Below, piece by piece: positions 36,944 through 45,270 of a DNA stretch of 64,000 bases. The notes under the pieces were generated by a model, which was not told the origin of the DNA, made no database searches, and was given only the letters and a program-made list of their open reading frames with translations. Made by a program: the position numbers and the translations under genes. The DNA is from Microcella daejeonensis (GTDB taxonomy: Bacteria > Actinomycetota > Actinomycetes > Actinomycetales > Microbacteriaceae): positions 2,656,090-2,720,089 of the forward strand of contig NZ_CP113089.1 of the NCBI RefSeq assembly GCF_026625045.1, given 5' to 3'. Each line of letters starts with the position of its first letter. Positions within the stretch are counted from its first letter, which is position 1.

Positions 36944-37513
36944 ATGCGCTCGAGCCCGGCAGGAGCCGCGTGGTCGATCGACGATCCCGTCGAGACCCCG
37001 CGGCTCCTGCTGCGTCCGCACCGGGCGACCGACGTCGATGACCTGCTGGTCTTCCACTCAGACCCCGAGGTCACGCGCTTCCTCCCCTGGCCGGTGCGGG
37101 ATCGCGCGGCGGTCGCCGAGACCCTGCAGACCAAGCTCACGCAGCACCGCGCCGCGGCCGACGGCGACTGGCTCGTGCTCGCCATCGAAGTGCGCGAGTC
37201 CGGTCGCGTCATCGGCGAGGTCCTGCTGAAGCGCGATCCCCGGGTCGCCGAACTCGGGTTCGCGCTCAGCCGCGCGCACTGGGGCATGGGCTACGGCTCC
37301 GAGGCCGCGCGGGCGATGCTCGATCTCGGCCGCCGTTTCGGGGTTGCTGCCTTCACCGCGGTGGCGGACCCCCGCAACACCGCATCCGCCCGGCTGCTTG
37401 TCGGGCTCGGCTTCGTCCCGGCCGGTCGGAGCGAGCGCAACGGGCTGGAGCTGCAGGTCTTCCGACTCGACGATCCCGCCCCCACGATTGTCGGCACGGA
37501 GGACGGCCGATGA
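36944..37513 (+). CDS. GNAT acetyltransferase, RimJ/RimL type
   Basis: 189 residues. ETPRLLLRPHRATDVDDLLVFHSDPEVTRFLPW is the standard N-terminal signature of RimJ/RimL-like acetyltransferases; AELGFALSRAHWGMGYGSEAARAMLD contains the acetyl-CoA loop (G-M-G-Y-G-S) and ADPRNTASARLLVGLGF the C-terminal motif. Substrate unknown (protein N-terminus or small amine). ATG with TAGCCT 6 nt upstream, the -10 overlapping the msrA stop. Last four bases overlap the DUF2087 start (ATGA). Confidence 0.85.
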   Translation: MRSSPAGAAWSIDDPVETPRLLLRPHRATDVDDLLVFHSDPEVTRFLPWPVRDRAAVAETLQTKLTQHRAAADGDWLVLAIEVRESGRVIGEVLLKRDPRVAELGFALSRAHWGMGYGSEAARAMLDLGRRFGVAAFTAVADPRNTASARLLVGLGFVPAGRSERNGLELQVFRLDDPAPTIVGTEDGR

Positions 37514-38118
37514 CCGACGAGTGGCGCTCGGTCATCGCAGTTCTCGCGAACGATGAGGGGCGCCGGATGCTCGCTCGCCTCATCCTCGGCGAGAGCCTCG
37601 ACTCCGCAACCGCGGAGCTCTCCGTCGGCCGCCGAGAGAAGGTCGTCCGCTCGCTCGAGCGCAGCGGCCTGCTCGATGACCACTCGGGAGCCCTGCGCGA
37701 GCAGCGCTTCCGCGAGCTGCTCGAGGCGGCACCCGCACCGCGCGCCACCGGGGTCGAGCGCTACCTCGACGGCGAGCGCATCCGCCAGTGGCCCGCCCGC
37801 CCCGCCGACCGGCTTGCGTTGCTGCGCTGGGTCGCGACGCGTGCGCTCGCGGCGGGCGAGGTCGTCGACGAACGCACGATGAACGAGCGGCTCGCACGCG
37901 TCAGCGACGACACGGCCCTGCTGCGGCGGTACCTCGTCGACCACGGGCTCGTGGAGCGGCGGGCCGACGGGTCGCAGTACGCCCTCGTCGCCGATCGCGG
38001 CGCCCTCGAGAATCTCGTCAGAGAACGACTCGCCGGCTACGACCCGCTCGGGGAGCTGGTCGCCGACCGTCGTCGCGACGACGCACGCGACGACGGTCTG
38101 CCCGACGCTCGGCCGTGA
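37510..38118 (+). CDS. DUF2087 domain protein
   Basis: 202 residues. The N-terminal part has a winged-helix-like pattern (WRSVIAVLANDEGRRMLARLILGESLDSATAELSVGRREKVVRSLERSGLL). The DUF2087 module follows: YLDGERIRQWPARPADRLALLRWVATRALAAGEVVDERTMNERL..DTALLRRYLVDHGLVERRADGSQYAL. The family is usually linked to transcription regulation, probably DNA binding. ATGA overlap with the acetyltransferase gene marks an operon. An Asp/Arg-rich tail of ~20 residues ends the protein. Confidence 0.85.
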   Translation: MTDEWRSVIAVLANDEGRRMLARLILGESLDSATAELSVGRREKVVRSLERSGLLDDHSGALREQRFRELLEAAPAPRATGVERYLDGERIRQWPARPADRLALLRWVATRALAAGEVVDERTMNERLARVSDDTALLRRYLVDHGLVERRADGSQYALVADRGALENLVRERLAGYDPLGELVADRRRDDARDDGLPDARP

Positions 38119-38190
38119 TGGTCGACCTCTCCGCCACGCCCGCCTTCCTGCACGGCGAACCCACTGCAGGCCACTGAGAGCCGCAGCCGC

Positions 38191-38841
38191 TCAGGCAAGC
38201 CCCGCATCCAGCACGATGCGCGCGACGTGCACGCGGTTCGCGACCTCCAGCTTGGTGAACAGGCTGCCGACGTGGGTCTTGACCGTCGCGACGCCCATGA
38301 AGAGCTCGGCGGCGATCTCGGCCGTCGAGAGCCCGCGGGCGACGGCGATCGCCACCTCGCGCTCGCGGTCGGTGAGCCGCTCGAGCAGCGCGACCGCGCG
38401 CGTGCGCCGCGCATCCGACCCGCCGCTCACGGCCGCGATGAGCTGCGAGGTCACGCTCGGGGAGAGGATCGGCTCCCCCGCCGCCACGCGCCGGATCGCG
38501 CTGACGAGGTCGGCCGGCGGCGTGTCCTTGAGCAGGAAGCCCGCCGCCCCGCGCCGCAGCGCCGTCAGCACCAGCTCGTCGGTGTCGAAGGTCGTCAGCA
38601 CGATCACCCGGGCGCGGTCGCCGCGGCGGGTCAGCTCCGCGGTCGCCTCGAGGCCGTCGAGCACGGGCATCCGGATATCCATGAGCACCACGTGCGGCGA
38701 TGCGGCGGTGATCATCGTCAGCGCCTCCCGACCGTCGGAGGCCTCCCCCACGATCTCGATCGACGGATCCCCGCCGAGGATCATCCGCAGGCCCGCGCGC
38801 ACGAGCGCGTCGTCGTCCACGATCGCGACCCTCGTCGTCAT
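38191..38841 (-). CDS. NarL-family response regulator (TCS 2)
   Basis: 216 residues. Receiver with phospho-acceptor Asp55 in LMDIRMP, TTFDTDELVL and LLKDTPP; LuxR-type HTH with LTDREREVAIAVARGLSTAE and GVATVKTHVGSLFTKLEV. The ATG at 38841 overlaps the histidine kinase stop by four bases (ATGA); an in-frame GTG two codons earlier is less likely. Probable regulator of the divergent ABC operon at 40227. Confidence 0.9.
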   Translation of the reverse strand: MTTRVAIVDDDALVRAGLRMILGGDPSIEIVGEASDGREALTMITAASPHVVLMDIRMPVLDGLEATAELTRRGDRARVIVLTTFDTDELVLTALRRGAAGFLLKDTPPADLVSAIRRVAAGEPILSPSVTSQLIAAVSGGSDARRTRAVALLERLTDREREVAIAVARGLSTAEIAAELFMGVATVKTHVGSLFTKLEVANRVHVARIVLDAGLA

Positions 38842-40097
38842 CGCCACGGCAGACTCGCCCTCAGAACGAAGCGACCGCCCCGGTCGACTTCGTGGGTCAG
38901 GATGCCCCCCGCGAGCTCGGCGCGCTCGCGCAGGCCCATCAGGCCGTCGCCGCCGCCCCGGGCGTCACTGGCCTCGGCCGCGTACCGCGACGCCGGGTCG
39001 CAGGGGTTGCGGATCATGAGGAGCAGCCGGTCGTCCTCCCTCTCGACGGAGAGCGTCACCGGCGCGCCCGCCGCGTGCTTGCGCGCGTTGGTCAGGCCCT
39101 CCTGGATGATGCGGAACGCCGTGCGCGACAGCGACTCCGATAGTCCCGGCAGCGCGAGCCCGCCATCCGGGTCGGCGTCGTCGCGCAGAGTCGTCGACTC
39201 CAGCGTCACCTCGACTCCCGCCTCCTCCGAGTCGACGAGCAGCGCGGGCAGGGAGGCCAGCGTCGGCTGCGGGGGTTCCACGCCCGGGCTCTCCGCGGTG
39301 GTCCGCAGCACGCCGAGGATCTGCCGCAGCTCCGTCAGCGCCAGCTGCGCGTTGGTCTGGATGATCGTCGCGGCCTCCGCGGTCTGCTCGCGGTCGAGGT
39401 CGGTGCGGTAGGCGAGGGCGCCGGCGTGCAGGCTCACGAGGGAGATGCGGTGCGCGAGCGCATCGTGCATCTCCCGGGCGATGCGGGTGCGCTCCGACTC
39501 CCGCGCCGACGACACCCGCAGCGACTGCTCCCGCTCCGCGTTCTCGGCCCGTTCGCGCAGCGACGAGAGCAGATCCCGGCGAGCGCCGATGTAGAAGCCG
39601 GTCGAGACGCAGGCGGCGTAGACGGCGACAGCGAGGCCGACGAGGATCCACGCCGACTCGGGAGCGGGATCCATGGCTGCGGCGTCGTACTGGAGCAGGG
39701 CATCCGAGAGAACCGACACCGCCACCCACACCGCACCGCACACGACCACCGGGCGCCACCGACGATGCGTGCTCATCGACACGATCGCGAACAGGGCGGC
39801 GCCGACGGCAGCACTGGATACCCCGGTGAGCGCCGTGACGACGACGGCGACGAGCAGCGGGCGACGGTGCCGCAGGGGCAGCAGGGCGAGGGCGACGATG
39901 CCGAGCAGAGGGTCGAGAGTCAGGAGGATGACGGAACGTACCCCCTCGATCACGACTCCGCCGCCCGTCTCGCCGAGATCGGAGGTCGCCACCACGCCGG
40001 CCCACGTCACCGCACCGATGAGGGCGGCGAGCAGGTAGCGCCAGACGCGCGACCACGTGCCGACGGCGGGGGCTGCCGTGCTCTGGGTGACCGTCAC
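38838..40097 (-). CDS. DesK/NarL-type sensor histidine kinase (TCS 2)
   Basis: 419 residues. Six hydrophobic segments occupy residues 20-172; a short coiled linker precedes the HisKA_3 domain with His211 in IAREMHDALAHRISL, and the HATPase domain ends with GGGDGLMGLRERAELAGG. The GTG at 40097 is chosen because TACAGT lies exactly 6 nt upstream (leaderless). Open frame extends 1 kb further but runs antisense to the ABC operon and is not coding. Coupled to the response regulator by overlap. Confidence 0.88.
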   Translation of the reverse strand: MTVTQSTAAPAVGTWSRVWRYLLAALIGAVTWAGVVATSDLGETGGGVVIEGVRSVILLTLDPLLGIVALALLPLRHRRPLLVAVVVTALTGVSSAAVGAALFAIVSMSTHRRWRPVVVCGAVWVAVSVLSDALLQYDAAAMDPAPESAWILVGLAVAVYAACVSTGFYIGARRDLLSSLRERAENAEREQSLRVSSARESERTRIAREMHDALAHRISLVSLHAGALAYRTDLDREQTAEAATIIQTNAQLALTELRQILGVLRTTAESPGVEPPQPTLASLPALLVDSEEAGVEVTLESTTLRDDADPDGGLALPGLSESLSRTAFRIIQEGLTNARKHAAGAPVTLSVEREDDRLLLMIRNPCDPASRYAAEASDARGGGDGLMGLRERAELAGGILTHEVDRGGRFVLRASLPWR

Positions 40098-40103
40098 GGG
40101 GTC

Positions 40104-40109
40104 ACTGTA
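40104..40109 (-). promoter_or_regulatory. -10 TACAGT of the TCS 2 operon
   Basis: actgta on the + strand is 6 nt upstream of the GTG at 40097 and fixes this start over alternatives. Confidence 0.55.
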
Positions 40110-40226
40110 TTCGTCTGCTGCGCGCCGCGGCTCCCCCGGGGGTCGCGACCGCCTCCCCCGAACGGTGGAGCAGGTCGAGACCGGGCGCCGACGCGCTCGA
40201 GGCCGCCGTCGAGAATCGTAGACCGC

Positions 40227-41123
40227 ATGATCACTGCAACCCATCTCACCAAGCGCTACCGCTCGACGGCGGCCGTGGACGACGTCTCGTTCACCGCGCA
40301 GCCCGGGCGCATCACCGGATTCCTCGGCCCGAACGGCGCCGGCAAGTCCACGACCATGCGCATGCTGGTCGGGCTGGCCGCCCCCACCTCGGGCAGCAGC
40401 ACCATCCTGGGCGTGCCGTTCCGGCAGCTCGACAACCCGGGCCGCCACGTCGGCGTGCTCCTCGATGCCGGAGCGCAGCATCCCGGCCGCACGGGGCGCG
40501 AGGTGCTCGCGCTCTCCGCCCACCTCATGGGCCTCGGCCCGGGCCGGGCCGACGAGGCGCTCGACCTCGTCGGGCTGACCGCGAAGGAGGGGCGCGGACG
40601 CGTGCGGGGCTACTCGCTCGGCATGCGCCAGCGGCTGGGACTCGCGCACGCGCTGCTCGGCGACCCCGCCGTGCTCATCCTCGATGAGCCCTCCAACGGG
40701 CTCGACCCGGCCGGCATCCGATGGATGCGCGACATCCTCACCGGTTTCGCCGCGTCCGGCGGCACCGTCCTGCTCTCCTCGCACCTGCTGCGGGAGGTCG
40801 AGGCCGTCGCCGACGATCTCGTCATCATCGGCAAGGGCTCGATCCTCGCCCAGGGCAGCGCCGCCGAGCTGCTCTCGGGCACCGGCACGCAGGTACGCAG
40901 CCTCGACGACGCGACGCTGCAGCGCGTGCTCGAAGGGGCGGGATTCGAGGTGACGCCCGGAACGGACGGGCTCACCACCACCGCCACCGTCGACGACGTC
41001 GGCCGGCTCGCGCTCGCCTCCGGCGTGGCCGTCATCGACCTGCGCCCCGCCGCCACCACCGGCCTCGAGGAACTGTTCTTCACCATGACCGCCCAGCACG
41101 GGCGAGAGGATGTGCCCGCATGA
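40227..41123 (+). CDS. ABC transporter ATP-binding protein, DrrA-like
   Basis: 298 residues. Walker A GPNGAGKST near residue 34, Q-loop region, signature YSLGMRQRLGLAHAL, Walker B VLILDEPSNGLDPAG, and switch His in SSHLLREVE. The C-terminal ~80 residues are the DrrA/CcmA-type regulatory domain. Works with the permease encoded next, overlapping by ATGA. Divergent from TCS 2, which likely regulates it. Exports an unknown substrate, probably an antibiotic or lipid-like compound. Confidence 0.9.
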   Translation: MITATHLTKRYRSTAAVDDVSFTAQPGRITGFLGPNGAGKSTTMRMLVGLAAPTSGSSTILGVPFRQLDNPGRHVGVLLDAGAQHPGRTGREVLALSAHLMGLGPGRADEALDLVGLTAKEGRGRVRGYSLGMRQRLGLAHALLGDPAVLILDEPSNGLDPAGIRWMRDILTGFAASGGTVLLSSHLLREVEAVADDLVIIGKGSILAQGSAAELLSGTGTQVRSLDDATLQRVLEGAGFEVTPGTDGLTTTATVDDVGRLALASGVAVIDLRPAATTGLEELFFTMTAQHGREDVPA

Positions 41124-41920
41124 CCACCCGCGACACCACCCGTACCGCCAGCATCCCCCGGCCCAGCACCGCGGCCGCACCCCCGACGGGCATCCCGTTC
41201 ATGCGTCTCGCCGCCGTCGAACTGCGCAAGCAGCTCGACACGCGCGCCGGCACGTGGCTGCTCGTCGCGATCGCTCTCATCAGCGGCGCCCTGATCGCGC
41301 TGAGCGTGGTCACCAGCGAGCGAGGCACCCTCACCTGGACCTCCCTGGTCTCGTCGGCGTCGGTCGGGCAGCTCACCCTGCTGCCCCTCATCGGCGTGAT
41401 GGCGGCGACGAGCGAGTGGTCGGCCCGCACGGCGCTGACGACGTTCACGCTCGAGCCGCGTCGCCTGCGGGTGACCATGGCGAAGGTGTTCTCGGCGAGC
41501 GGGCTCGGCGTTCTCGTCTCGCTCGTCACGATCGCCATGAGCGCCCTGCTCAACGTCGTCGCGATCCTCGCGTTCGACGCGGACGACTCCTGGTCGGTCG
41601 ACCTCGCCGTCGTGGCGGGCGTCGCCCTCACCGTCGTGCTGCTCGTCATGCAGGGCGTCGCGTTCGGTCTCGCCTTCCTCAGCACGCCGATCGCGATCGT
41701 CGCCTACCTCGCGCTGCCCTCCGTCTGGTCGATCCTGAGCCTGACGATCGAGGCGATCCGCGAGCCGGCCGAGTGGCTCGACCTCAACAGCATGCTCGCC
41801 ACCCTCTCGATGGGCGAGATGACGGCGGACAGCTGGCCGAAGCTGCTCGTCGCGCTCGCGGTCTGGATCGGGATCCCGATGGGCATCGGTCTCTGGAGGA
41901 CGGCGCGGCGCGAGCCGTAG
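41120..41920 (+). CDS. ABC transporter permease (ABC-2 type)
   Basis: 266 residues with six hydrophobic helices (about 47-66, 77-97, 122-145, 155-178, 184-205, 235-256). RLAAVELRKQLDTRAGTWLL before helix 1 is the typical cytoplasmic element of ABC-2 permeases. Start ATG overlaps the ATPase stop. Followed by a strong terminator at 41935-41974. Confidence 0.85.
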   Translation: MTTRDTTRTASIPRPSTAAAPPTGIPFMRLAAVELRKQLDTRAGTWLLVAIALISGALIALSVVTSERGTLTWTSLVSSASVGQLTLLPLIGVMAATSEWSARTALTTFTLEPRRLRVTMAKVFSASGLGVLVSLVTIAMSALLNVVAILAFDADDSWSVDLAVVAGVALTVVLLVMQGVAFGLAFLSTPIAIVAYLALPSVWSILSLTIEAIREPAEWLDLNSMLATLSMGEMTADSWPKLLVALAVWIGIPMGIGLWRTARREP

Positions 41921-41934
41921 CGTCGAGATCGGTC

Positions 41935-41974
41935 GACGGCCTCCCGTGTGCGCACCTGCGCGCGGGAGGCCGTC
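41935..41974 (+). terminator. terminator of the DrrA-like ABC operon
   Basis: A 12-bp perfect stem (41935-41946 with 41963-41974) can extend to 17 bp with two G-U pairs around a gcacct loop, 14 bp after the permease stop. Confidence 0.8.
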
Positions 41975-42023
41975 GTCGTGTCCCCGGGGTGCGCGCGATG
42001 CGTCCTCCTGGCACGATCGTCGA

Positions 42024-42319
42024 GTGCGCACGTCCCTCGCCTCCAAGGCCGCCGCGACACTCCGCAGAACGCACTCGGTCGTCGCCGTCGCCACCGTCAC
42101 GCCCAAGGGCCCGGCGACCGCGTCGATCGGCGCGGCCGACGACGCCGACTTCGAGATCGGCTCCGTCTCCAAGGCCCTCACCGGGATGCTCTACCGCGAG
42201 GCCGTCGAACTCGGCCGGGTCACCCCCTCCACGACGCTCGGGCGGTGATGCTCACGGCGCGCGACGCATCGATGGATCGCGCCGGCTTCCGACTGGTGCA
42301 GCAGCTCAGCGGGCGCTAA
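42024..42319 (+). pseudogene. remnant of a beta-lactamase-family serine hydrolase
   Basis: The 5' part from GTG 42024 encodes SLASKAAATLRRTHSVVAVATVTPKG and DFEIGSVSKALTGMLYREAVELGRV, which is the N-terminus of a class C beta-lactamase/PBP4-like hydrolase including the S-x-x-K nucleophile (SVSK). It stops at 42246 after 75 codons. The next frame, from 42248, reads MLTARDASMDRAGFRLVQQLSGR, resembling the C-terminal end of the same family. The ~200 residues between are gone, with a frame change at the join. Interpreted as a gene reduced to both ends by an internal deletion. Confidence 0.6.
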
Positions 42320-42423
42320 TCGGGCGGCTACAGCGATCGGCGAGAACTTTCTTCATGTCGTGCCGTGTCGCGCGATTGGCCCGCGCAATACTGAGCGAAC
42401 AACCCAAACGGAGGGACGCATCA

Positions 42424-43596
42424 GTGGCTGATTCAACGGAGATCACGACGACGAAGTCTGCAACTACCGGTTCCTCCGGCTCAGAGCTTCCCGAGGACTT
42501 TCAAGAACGGGTCTTCCAGGCCATCGCTGTGCAGCGGCCGGTCGTGACCGCCTTCATCAAGGAAGTCCGCCGCAAGAATTCCACCGCCACCCCGGCACAG
42601 GTGATGAAGTCAATCGAATCGCAGTACGTCGCCACCACCACGATCGCAAGCGCCGCGGTGGGAGCCTCGGCGAGCATCCCGGCGGTGGGTATTCCCGTCG
42701 CTATCGGCCTCGGCGTCGCGGACCTGATTTTCTTCTACGAGACGACAGCCCTGTTCGCGCTCTGCATGGCGGAACTTCGCGGCATCCCCATCGAAGATCC
42801 AGAACGGGCGAAGGCGCTCGTCCTGGGCGCACTGCTCGGCGAGAAGCGGAAGAGCAAGATCACCGAACTGGTGCTCGGAGCGCTGCCGGCCGGTGCGACC
42901 ATCTCAGGCGCGCGCGCTGTCGCGAACGTGGCCGGCAGCGGCGGTGGCACGAAGTGGGGCGACCTGCTCGCGCAGCAACTCCCTGATTCCGCCCTCGTAC
43001 CGGTGACGATGGTTCTCGCGAAGCAGGCGATCGCTCAAGGCGCGGTCATGGGCGGCGTGAAGATCAGCTCCAAGGCAATTCCCGTGATCGGGGCCGTTGC
43101 GGGTGGGGCGACGAGCTTCTACTTCGGCAGTGCAGTCGTCAAGGCGTGCCGGAACGGCTTCTCCGAACCTGCCAGCGAGTGGCCGGAGTGGCTCGAACTT
43201 GTGGACGCGGATGGCGATGGGATTCCCGACCCGCCCAAGGCTGTGATCGCGATGCGGGCAGCGTCCGACTCCGCCAAAGATTTCGGCGAGGAGGTCTGGA
43301 GCAAGGTCAATATCGGTGCCGATTACTTCCGCAGGGTCGACATCGACGGCGACGGCATCCCAGACGAAGCGCGAGCGTTGACGGCGGTAAAGGACGCGGG
43401 CGCGGCGATCGGTGACGCCACCACTGGGGCAGCGAAGGCTGTCGGTGGAGCCGCTACAGGCGCGGCAACTTTCGTCGGGGGCGCTGCCAAGGGTGCGGCG
43501 GACTCTGTTGTGGGGCTGTTCAAACGCGGGAGGAAGCCCGACAATACGTCGGCTTCGGACGAGTCGCCCGTTGATCTGGCCGATCCTACGAACTAG
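42424..43596 (+). CDS. EcsC-like membrane-associated protein with calcium-loop repeats
   Basis: 390 residues. The middle resembles EcsC-domain proteins: TTTIASAAVGASASIPAVGIPVA, a hydrophobic stretch with LIFFYETTALFALCMAELRGIPIEDPERAKALVLGALLGE, and a Gly/Ala-rich helix near 230-245. Two D-x-D-G-D-G-I-P-D loops (VDADGDGIPDPP near 275 and VDIDGDGIPDEA near 315) look like EF-hand or thrombospondin-3 calcium sites. An Ala/Gly-rich repeat TGAAKAVGGAATGAATFVGG follows. The GTG has ggaggg 6-8 nt upstream. Codon usage is less GC-biased than neighbours. Function unknown; EcsC proteins are membrane-associated. Confidence 0.6.
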   Translation: MADSTEITTTKSATTGSSGSELPEDFQERVFQAIAVQRPVVTAFIKEVRRKNSTATPAQVMKSIESQYVATTTIASAAVGASASIPAVGIPVAIGLGVADLIFFYETTALFALCMAELRGIPIEDPERAKALVLGALLGEKRKSKITELVLGALPAGATISGARAVANVAGSGGGTKWGDLLAQQLPDSALVPVTMVLAKQAIAQGAVMGGVKISSKAIPVIGAVAGGATSFYFGSAVVKACRNGFSEPASEWPEWLELVDADGDGIPDPPKAVIAMRAASDSAKDFGEEVWSKVNIGADYFRRVDIDGDGIPDEARALTAVKDAGAAIGDATTGAAKAVGGAATGAATFVGGAAKGAADSVVGLFKRGRKPDNTSASDESPVDLADPTN

Positions 43597-43604
43597 GCCG
43601 AGAA

Positions 43605-44075
43605 CTAGACCAGGTCGTCGTCGTCCGCCTCGTCCCGCTGCCCGTCCTCGCCGTGCTGCCGCGCCGACACCGGCCGCTCGCCGATGGCGGTGCCCGGCGG
43701 GCGCCCCGACCCGGGTGCGTGCTTCTCGCGCTCGGCGACGAGCCAGTCGGGACGGTCATCCAGTAGCGCGGTGATCTCGGCCGTGGTCATCGAATCGCTG
43801 ACTCCCCCGCGGGCGAGCGCCGAGTTCGAGACCCCGAGACGGCGCGAGACTTCGTCGCGGGGGTGCGGGCCCTCCTTGCGCAGCGTGCGCAGCCACTCGG
43901 GCGGGTTCTCCTGCAGCTCCTGCAGGGCATCCCGCGAGATCTGCTGCGACTGGAACTCCTCCGGCGTCGCCGGCAGGAACACCCCGAGCTTCTTGGCGGC
44001 CGTCGCCGCACTCAGCATCTGCGGCTTCTTGGGCTTCGGCTGCTGGCGGTTGTCCTCACGCGGCGCATCGGTCAT
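43605..44075 (-). CDS. DUF5997 family protein
   Basis: 156 residues. KPKKPQMLSAATAAKKLGVFLPATPEEFQ and ISRDALQELQENPPEWLRTLRKEGPHPRDEVSRRLGVSNSALARGGV are the recognisable DUF5997 core; the C-terminus is Arg/Asp-rich and disordered. ATG with TACGCT 7 nt upstream (leaderless). Head-to-head with a LysR substrate-binding-domain protein, a pairing I know from many actinobacterial genomes; function unknown. Confidence 0.8.
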   Translation of the reverse strand: MTDAPREDNRQQPKPKKPQMLSAATAAKKLGVFLPATPEEFQSQQISRDALQELQENPPEWLRTLRKEGPHPRDEVSRRLGVSNSALARGGVSDSMTTAEITALLDDRPDWLVAEREKHAPGSGRPPGTAIGERPVSARQHGEDGQRDEADDDDLV

Positions 44076-44131
44076 GCACCCGAGCGTAGCGACCCGGCGG
44101 GCCCCTCGACCCCGCCGAGTAGCCTGAGCCC

Positions 44132-44686
44132 ATGCCCGATCCCCTCGCCGTCGCCTTCGTCACCGGCGTCACGCCCGGCAAGTGGCAGCGCATCTGGCGC
44201 GATCGCCGCCCCCGCGGCCGCCTCGACCTCGCCCCCATGACGCAGGCCGCCGCGCTCGCCGCTCTCGAGGCCGGCACGGTGCACATGGTGCTCGCGCGCG
44301 ACGTCGCCGCCGACGACGACCGGCACGCCATCCCGCTCTACCGCGAGGCGCCCGTCGTCGTCGCCCCCAAGGGCTCGCTCGTCGCCGGCCTCGACAGCGT
44401 CACCCTCGACGAGCTGCACTCCCTCGACGACGTGACCGTCCAGCCCATCGACCTCGAGAACGGCACCGGTGAGGATGCTGTCGCCCTCGTCGCCGCGAAC
44501 GTCGGCGTCTGCGTCATGCCCCAGTCGGTCGCGCGGGTCCTATCGCGCAAGGACGTGGTCGCCCGCCCGCTCGTCGGCGCGCCGGATACCGGCATCTCGC
44601 TCGTCTGGCCCGCGGTCGGGGCGCACCCCCTGTGCGACGAGTTCATCGGCATCGTGCGGGGCCGCACGGCGAACAGCTCGCGCTGA
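44132..44686 (+). CDS. LysR substrate-binding-domain protein lacking an HTH
   Basis: 184 residues with periplasmic-binding-protein-like fold: VAFVTGVTPGKWQRIWRDRRPRGRLDLAPM at the start, HMVLARDVAADDDRHAIPLYREAPVVVAPKGS, and VALVAANVGVCVMPQSVARVLSRKDVVARPL, the last being the LysR-substrate typical segment. No N-terminal winged helix is encoded, and the full reading frame with its leaderless promoter (TAGCCT, 6-nt gap) shows this is not a truncation by mutation. Probably a small-ligand sensor working with the DUF5997 protein. Confidence 0.78.
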   Translation: MPDPLAVAFVTGVTPGKWQRIWRDRRPRGRLDLAPMTQAAALAALEAGTVHMVLARDVAADDDRHAIPLYREAPVVVAPKGSLVAGLDSVTLDELHSLDDVTVQPIDLENGTGEDAVALVAANVGVCVMPQSVARVLSRKDVVARPLVGAPDTGISLVWPAVGAHPLCDEFIGIVRGRTANSSR

Positions 44687-44727
44687 GCGACCCGGCGCGG
44701 AGCCCGAGAAGCGCTTACGATCTGAGA

Positions 44728-45258
44728 ATGGCCCAGGTCGACGCTGCCGAGACCCCCGCAGACCCTTCGTGGCCGAAGTGGCGCACCCGAGCGCTCGCGG
44801 TCGGGGGCGCCGTCGTCACGGCGGGGCTCGTGGCGATCGCGGCGTTCGGGGTCGGCGTCGTGACAGACCTCATCGCGTGGATCCGCGATCCGATCAGGGT
44901 CAACTTCGACCTCCCCGCAACCTGGACGGCGATCCCGGACAGCTACCCCGGCGAACCGCCGCTCACCAGCCTGCCCCGCATCATCCTCAGCGCTGATGGC
45001 ACCGCCGAGGTCCGAGACCTGCCTACCGGAAGCCTCGGCGAGCGAGACGGCGCCCTGTGCTTCGAGAACGAGGGCACGTACACGGGTCCCGCCGCCTGGG
45101 CCGCCACTGAGGGAGGACGACTGCGGATCGAGAGCGACGACGTCACGATCCTCTGGGCGGAGACGGGCTTCTTCGGTTCTCTCTACTGGACGGAGCTGCG
45201 ACTCGCGGAATGCGGGACCGACCCGTTGATCATGCTCGGCGGGCCTCCGTATCGCTGA
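44728..45258 (+). CDS. hypothetical single-pass membrane protein
   Basis: 176 residues. A basic N-terminus (WPKWRTR) precedes one transmembrane helix at about 24-50, then an extracytoplasmic beta-rich domain with SLPRIILSADGTAEVRDLPTG and two cysteines (ALCFENEG and LAECGTD) that could form a disulfide. No family recognised. ATG with TACGAT 6 nt upstream (leaderless). Convergent with the second ECF42 gene, 12 bp between stops. Confidence 0.6.
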   Translation: MAQVDAAETPADPSWPKWRTRALAVGGAVVTAGLVAIAAFGVGVVTDLIAWIRDPIRVNFDLPATWTAIPDSYPGEPPLTSLPRIILSADGTAEVRDLPTGSLGERDGALCFENEGTYTGPAAWAATEGGRLRIESDDVTILWAETGFFGSLYWTELRLAECGTDPLIMLGGPPYR

Positions 45259-45270
45259 TGGCGCCGACGG

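Noticed and set aside
38118..38190. Terminator between the DUF2087 and TCS 2 regulator genes
   Set aside because: Only short, imperfect pairing is possible; not supported as a terminator.
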